Source: a bacterium
GTDB taxonomy: Bacteria; Auribacterota; JABMQX01
NCBI GenBank assembly: GCA_030691545.1
Contig: JAUYEE010000015.1
Span: 1-53,442 of the forward strand
Direction of reading: 5' to 3'
Length of the DNA stretch: 53,442 bases
Part shown: positions 49,488-53,442 of the stretch, piece after piece
Layout: each line of letters begins with the position of its first letter
Numbering within the stretch: the first letter of the stretch is position 1
Notes under the pieces: generated by a model
Database searches by the model: none
What the model was told of the DNA's origin: nothing
What the model saw: the letters and a program-made list of their open reading frames with translations, nothing else
Made by a program: the position numbers and the translations under genes

Positions 49488-51209
49488 TTACGTCTCATCC
49501 GGCGCCGTTTCCCTCAAAACCTCCTCCAGTGTCGTTACCCCTTCCGCCGCTTTCTGGAGTGCGTTCATCCGCATTGTATGCATTCCGTGTTGGATCGCGA
49601 CTTTCTTGATCTCTGTGGCGGACGCTCGCTTCACCACGAGACTCCGCAGCTCATCCTCCATGAGGAACAGTTCAATGACGGACATCCTTCCCTTGTACCC
49701 CGATCCACCGCAGCGGTTGCATCCCACTCCGTGGCAGAAGCTCGCCGGTCGTCTCAGGTCCGCGACATACTGGCATCTCTGTAGCGTAACTGGATCAACA
49801 TCCAGAGGCCTCTTGCACCCTTCGCAAATGCGCCGAACCAATCGCTGCGCCATAACCAGGATGACCGAGGACGAGATAAGAAACGGTTCGACCCCCATGT
49901 CATCGAGTCGCGTCACGGCACTCGGGGCGTTGTTCGTGTGCAGCGTGCTGAACACCAGGTGACCCGTCAAAGCCGCTTTGATGGCGATGTCCGCCGTCTC
50001 CTGGTCACGGATTTCTCCTACCAGAACAACGTTCGGGTCCTGCCTCAGGATGGACCGCAACCCCGTTGCAAACGTCAGGTCAATCTCCGCGTTCACCTGC
50101 ACCTGGTTAATCCCCTTGATCTGGTACTCGATCGGGTCCTCCACGGTGATGATGTTAATCTCCGTCTTATTAATCTCCGTCAAAGCCGCGTACAGAGTCG
50201 TGGTTTTGCCGCTTCCGGTAGGGCCCGTGACCAAGACCATCCCGTAGGGGGCATGAATGGCTTCCTTGAACTTCGCCAGCGCCTTCGGGTCAAAGCCGAG
50301 GTCGTCGAGCTTTCGGGAGGAAGCGCTCTTGTCCAAGATTCGCATGACGACTTTCTCCCCGTGCGCCGTCGGGAGAACCGATACCCGGAAGTCAATGTCC
50401 CTCCCCTTGAATTTGATGCGGAAGCGACCGTCCTGCGGGCGACGCCTCTCCGCGATGTCGAGGTTGGACATGATCTTGATTCTCGACACGATCGCCGAGT
50501 GCATGCTTCTGGGAGGAGACGTCCGCTCGTGGAGAATCCCATCGAGACGGTAACGGACCCGCATGTCCTTCTCAAAAGGCTCGATGTGAATGTCGCTGGC
50601 CCCCTCCCCAACCGCCTGCACCAGAAGGATATTCACAACCTGGATGACCGAGGTGTCCCCCGTGGCCTGAAGAAGCTTCTCGACATCTATCTCCTGCTCG
50701 TCGTCCCCTTCCTTGGTGATTTCGATAGTCGGGACGGCGGTATCTTTCAGGATGGAGTCCAGGCCGTGTTTGGCGGAATAAATTTCGTCGAGCTTATCTT
50801 CGACATCCTTGGGATTGCTGATGACCGGCTGTATCTCCATCCCGGTCATCAATCGAAGGTCGTCGAGGGCGAACACGTTCAGAGGATCCGCCATGGCGAC
50901 GGTCAAGGTATTGCCCACCTTGGAAATCGGCACAACCTGGTAGAACATCGCCAATTGCTTGGAGATCATCCCCGCGACCTCCTCGGGGATCTTCACTTTC
51001 GACAGGTTGATGGGTGGTATCCCGAGGTGATCGCTCAGGCTCATCATGAGATCGTCGGAGTCAACAAAGCCCTGTTCGATGAGAATCCGCCCGATCTGCC
51101 CCCCGGTTTCCTTTTGAATTCTCTTGGCCTCCTCAAGATGCTCCTCAGTGACCAATTTGCTCCTGACGAGCACTTGAACGAGTCTGTCCTTGAGCGATAC
51201 TTCTGCCAT
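49488..51209 (-). CDS. gspE: GspE/PilB secretion and pilus-extension ATPase
   Basis: 573 aa from the ATG at 51209 (GGAGAG upstream); the upstream frame to 51416 is repeat DNA. N-terminal MshEN domain (residues ~1-150: LVRSKLVTEEHLEEAKRIQ, GQIGRILIEQGFVDSDDLM, VPISKVGNTLTVAMADPLN). ATPase domain: DIHIEPFEKDMRVRYRLDG, Walker A VTGPTGSGKTTTL, Asp box TVEDPIE, Walker B VVLVGEIRD, His box LTGHLVFSTLHTN. Zinc-binding C4 motif CEGC ... CNRCGGSGYKGR. Powers pseudopilus assembly with GspF. Slightly smaller than typical PilB, typical for PulE/GspE. Confidence 0.97.
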   Translation of the reverse strand: MAEVSLKDRLVQVLVRSKLVTEEHLEEAKRIQKETGGQIGRILIEQGFVDSDDLMMSLSDHLGIPPINLSKVKIPEEVAGMISKQLAMFYQVVPISKVGNTLTVAMADPLNVFALDDLRLMTGMEIQPVISNPKDVEDKLDEIYSAKHGLDSILKDTAVPTIEITKEGDDEQEIDVEKLLQATGDTSVIQVVNILLVQAVGEGASDIHIEPFEKDMRVRYRLDGILHERTSPPRSMHSAIVSRIKIMSNLDIAERRRPQDGRFRIKFKGRDIDFRVSVLPTAHGEKVVMRILDKSASSRKLDDLGFDPKALAKFKEAIHAPYGMVLVTGPTGSGKTTTLYAALTEINKTEINIITVEDPIEYQIKGINQVQVNAEIDLTFATGLRSILRQDPNVVLVGEIRDQETADIAIKAALTGHLVFSTLHTNNAPSAVTRLDDMGVEPFLISSSVILVMAQRLVRRICEGCKRPLDVDPVTLQRCQYVADLRRPASFCHGVGCNRCGGSGYKGRMSVIELFLMEDELRSLVVKRASATEIKKVAIQHGMHTMRMNALQKAAEGVTTLEEVLRETAPDET

Positions 51210-51239
51210 ATCTCTCCATCCTCCCCGCCGAGGCGGGGC

Positions 51240-51425
51240 TAGCGCAACCCTATCTCCCCCTGGCCGTTCGGCCGGACGGGGTCGACAAGCGCGCACCACA
51301 CCTGGGCCTGGCTCCGTCGCCCGTGCGCGAATGCGGGCAGGCAGACCCCAAACCCCGCGTTCCGATTTCCCATTTGGGTTTCGGGTATCGGGTTTTGCAT
51401 GGCGCCATGGCGCCACTGTGCGAGC
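51240..51425. repeat. Repeat DNA between the TPR/MshEN gene and GspE
   Basis: CCTGGCCGTTCGGCCGGACG (51261-51280) as in 41046-41065, then CCCCAAACCCCG and a GGGTTTCGGGTATCGGG block (51373-51393) like 44337 and 52045, then GGCGCCATGGCGCC. Just before the stop of the TPR gene. Confidence 0.65.
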
Positions 51426-53258
51426 TCACGAGTAATGCTGCTCGTGTTTTGCCTTGATGTCTGACCAGGAACTGATGAAGAATTTCACCTTCAGGCCGCC
51501 CAGGTGACACAGCAACTCCTCTTTGTGCTCGTTGTTCAGAGGAATCCCCATCGCCACCAGGAGGCTGCAGCCGATTTTGTCAACGGGCATCAGCGCGAGC
51601 TTCCGGGCAAGGTCACCGGAGACCAGGCTCGCGACCTCCTCGCTGACGTCGTAATTGTTAAGGGGGAGATAGGGCACCCCCGCCTGCGCCACAAGGGCGT
51701 TGATAATGTCTTCCTGGGTCGCATATCCGGCTTCCACTAAGATCTCACCGATCGGGCGACGGTCACTGCCCTGCTTCGCGATCGCTTCATCCAGACGCTC
51801 CCGCGTCACCAGCCCGTGTTGAACCAGGATCGCTCCCAAAGCCTTGCCCACTTCGTCCCTTGTCCCGCCTTTGGCGGGAGTAACCGGCTCCGGCCGTATT
51901 TCCTGCGGGGTCTCGTCGAACCCCTGGGAGGCCGGCGGCGCCACCACGACTACATCGGGCTTCTCGAATGTCCCCTGTCTCCTGTCTTCTGTCTCCTGTC
52001 TACCAGACCCCAGACCCCAAACCCCGCGCTCGGATTTCCTGCTTCGGGTTTCGGGTATCGGGTCTCGCACCGCACACCGCTCTGCAGGCTGTCCGGCGGG
52101 CTGGGGACGCGCCTGCGGCGGGCCTGGCCGAACAGCGTGTCCAGAGGGACTTGTACCGTCCTTCCCGAGAATCTTCTCCTTTTCGCGAAGGGTCGCCTGG
52201 AGCACCCGGAGTTCCTCCTTGACCTTGCGGAGCGCAAGGTCAGCGGCCGCCTGGTCTCGCTCCGACCGAGCGACCAATTCCTGCCAGGCGGATCGAAGCT
52301 GCGTTTCGTGCTTTCGCTTCAGCTCCTCCGTTTGCTGCCGGAACTCCCTCTCGCGCTCCTCACTCAGGCGGCGCCATTCTTCCCCGAAGACGCGGTCCGT
52401 CCCCGCAAGGATTTTCTCAGCCTTTTTCACGCTCTTGCGGACGTCGCCGAACTCGTCTTCCTCGATGATCCTATCGGCCTTTTTCTTCAGCCCCTCCGCG
52501 ACCTGATTGAACACTTCCGTTCGACCATCCCTTAACCACCTCTCGTGTTCCTCTACCAGTTCCCGCAACTCCTTTTCGGCCGCTTCCTCAATCTCCCGGA
52601 GCATCTTGCCGCTCTCTTCGTCGTCCCCCCGGCGAGCATCGCGGACCTTCGCGGTGGCTTTCAAGAAGGCTTGCTCGGCTTTCTCTAACTCTTGCAATGT
52701 ATGCTCGCACTGGCCCCGGATTTCCTGAAGCTGTACTCTTAATCCCAGCGTTTTTACATCATTGGCGGCATATCCGAGCTCTCGGAGTTTCGCGATGACT
52801 TCTGCATCGCCCGGGTCAATCTCCAGCACCTCCGCGTACTGGTTTGCGGCGTGTTCCGCCTGGTTGGAGTTCAGATACACCTGGGCAAGTCCCTTGGTGA
52901 TGCGCTTGAGGTCGGAGCTTCTCTCAAGCTGCCGATAGATGTCTTTAAGGGTAAGGTAATTCTCGACGGCATCCGGAGACGTCTGAAGGATCATCTCGAA
53001 CACTTCCGCAGAACGTTCGAGTTGCCCCCTATCGCCTGCCTGGCCTGGGGATGCGCGGTTTCTCCGCGTCGCCTCGCGCTCTGTGCCCTGAGACAGCACG
53101 TTTGTTCTAACCCTCTCTATTGGTTTGCTTCCCTGGCCGTGGCCTTCCGGCAGGAGAACTCGACGACGCCTGCCCGGCCAGGGACAGAACGCGTCCCGCG
53201 TCAAGAAAACGGACCAGCGAGTGGATGAGAGATTGGAAGCAAATCGCGTGCCGAGCAC
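51426..53258 (-). CDS. TPR / coiled-coil protein ending in a GspE-type N-terminal (MshEN) domain
   Basis: Up to 610 aa; start uncertain because the first ~75 residues (to ~53040) are repeat-encoded (RRRRVLLPEGHGQG, EATRRNRASPGQAG). From ~80: TPR units (SAEVFEMILQTSPDAVENYL; GLAQVYLNSNQAEHAANQY), then a long coiled coil (~185-380), a low-complexity insert coded by a GGGTTTCGGG-type repeat (52005-52080, ~395-430) and, from ~475 to the end, a MshEN domain (LGAILVQHGLVTRERLDEAI, PIGEILVEAGYATQEDIINAL, VDKIGCSLLVAMGIPLN). No ATPase part. First gene of the GspE-GspF set; perhaps an adaptor or c-di-GMP-type sensor for the secretion machine. Confidence 0.78.
   Translation of the reverse strand: MLGTRFASNLSSTRWSVFLTRDAFCPWPGRRRRVLLPEGHGQGSKPIERVRTNVLSQGTEREATRRNRASPGQAGDRGQLERSAEVFEMILQTSPDAVENYLTLKDIYRQLERSSDLKRITKGLAQVYLNSNQAEHAANQYAEVLEIDPGDAEVIAKLRELGYAANDVKTLGLRVQLQEIRGQCEHTLQELEKAEQAFLKATAKVRDARRGDDEESGKMLREIEEAAEKELRELVEEHERWLRDGRTEVFNQVAEGLKKKADRIIEEDEFGDVRKSVKKAEKILAGTDRVFGEEWRRLSEEREREFRQQTEELKRKHETQLRSAWQELVARSERDQAAADLALRKVKEELRVLQATLREKEKILGKDGTSPSGHAVRPGPPQARPQPAGQPAERCAVRDPIPETRSRKSERGVWGLGSGRQETEDRRQGTFEKPDVVVVAPPASQGFDETPQEIRPEPVTPAKGGTRDEVGKALGAILVQHGLVTRERLDEAIAKQGSDRRPIGEILVEAGYATQEDIINALVAQAGVPYLPLNNYDVSEEVASLVSGDLARKLALMPVDKIGCSLLVAMGIPLNNEHKEELLCHLGGLKVKFFISSWSDIKAKHEQHYS
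51985..52080. repeat. GGGTTTCGGG-type repeat inside the TPR/MshEN gene
   Basis: CCAGACCCCAGACCCCAAACC followed by CTTCGGGTTTCGGGTATCGGG, same units as in the intergenic clusters at 44330 and 51340. Here it is read in frame. Confidence 0.65.
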
Positions 53259-53442
53259 GGAAAGCGTTTGCGCAAGACCCCCTTTGACGACCCCCTCTCG
53301 TCCCTAAGCGCTTTTGTCCCCGTGGCATGGACATCCCTCACCGAGCCTGCTGTCGGGCCTCGGTACGGGAGGACAGTCGGATTCCCACGATGGGACGCCG
53401 ACGGACCCCACAGGCAGGCTTGCCCATGATTTCACGGGTCCC
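53259..53442. repeat. Repeat DNA at the right edge
   Basis: Near 53379-53442 the GGCAGGCTTGCCCATGATTTC unit and ACGGGTCCC tail of the GGCATCTTGCC family. No gene seen; the window ends inside it. Confidence 0.5.

Noticed and set aside
49938..51242. Plus-strand open frame of 434 codons
   Set aside because: Antisense shadow of the GspE ATPase gene, whose Walker and zinc motifs are unambiguous.

Overview
This 53 kb window (roughly 55-60% G+C) looks like chromosomal DNA of an uncultured Gram-negative bacterium of the Planctomycetes/PVC group or a neighbouring candidate phylum. The clues are Tat-exported Gfo/Idh/MocA oxidoreductase and sulfatase-fold proteins, a GH127 glycosidase, DUF4412/DUF4097 envelope proteins, an HTH-EIIA fusion, a short C4 zinc-ribbon protein, and several families of intergenic palindromes of the GGCATCTTGCC type. 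The assignment is an inference from gene content. No rRNA, tRNA or CRISPR array was recognised.

Layout. 1-3.3 kb: left-truncated type I-C-like cas5-cas8-cas7 operon (minus strand) with no cas3 in front of it. 3.6-12.4 kb: single genes for a lipoprotein, a secreted oxidoreductase, an exported methyltransferase, a GtrA protein, a zinc-ribbon protein, an HTH-EIIA fusion, an outer-membrane barrel, a TPR membrane protein and a PHP phosphoesterase. 12.7-18.9 kb: a signalling block of a cache/HAMP histidine kinase, an NtrC-type regulator and two multi-receiver regulators. Their receivers share an unusual C-x2-C in the first helix. 19.2-24.1 kb: a fluoride-resistance operon with a strong promoter, a fluoride (crcB-type) riboswitch with intrinsic terminator, a CPA2 antiporter, enolase (the classical fluoride-sensitive enzyme), an unknown helical protein and an MFS transporter.

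24.5-31.4 kb: a sulfatase-fold enzyme with Thr at the nucleophile position, a PadR/BtrH-like pair read from an apparently leaderless promoter, a GH127 enzyme and a DUF4412 protein. 31.5-37.6 kb: an ECF sigma / anti-sigma pair with a secreted coiled-coil protein fused to an SLBB domain, its shorter paralogue, a DUF4097 lipoprotein and a retropepsin-like protease. 37.9-40.2 kb: an SGNH-like protein overlapped by a PD-(D/E)XK-like nuclease. 40.2-42 kb: about 1.7 kb of stacked short repeats and no gene. 42-43 kb: a degenerate RmlA-like nucleotidyltransferase.

43.2-53.3 kb: a type IV pilus / type II secretion-like cluster (two pseudopilins, PilR- and PilS-like regulators, inner-membrane GspF/PilC, ATPase GspE/PilB, and a TPR/coiled-coil protein ending in the GspE N-terminal domain), all on the minus strand. 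A sigma-54-like promoter precedes one pilin. Short repeats fill the gaps of this cluster and are also read through inside the PilS-like and TPR/MshEN genes, making low-complexity inserts in the proteins.

The best candidates for new biology are the extra genes of the fluoride operon, the ECF-linked coiled-coil/SLBB system, and the CxxC receivers.
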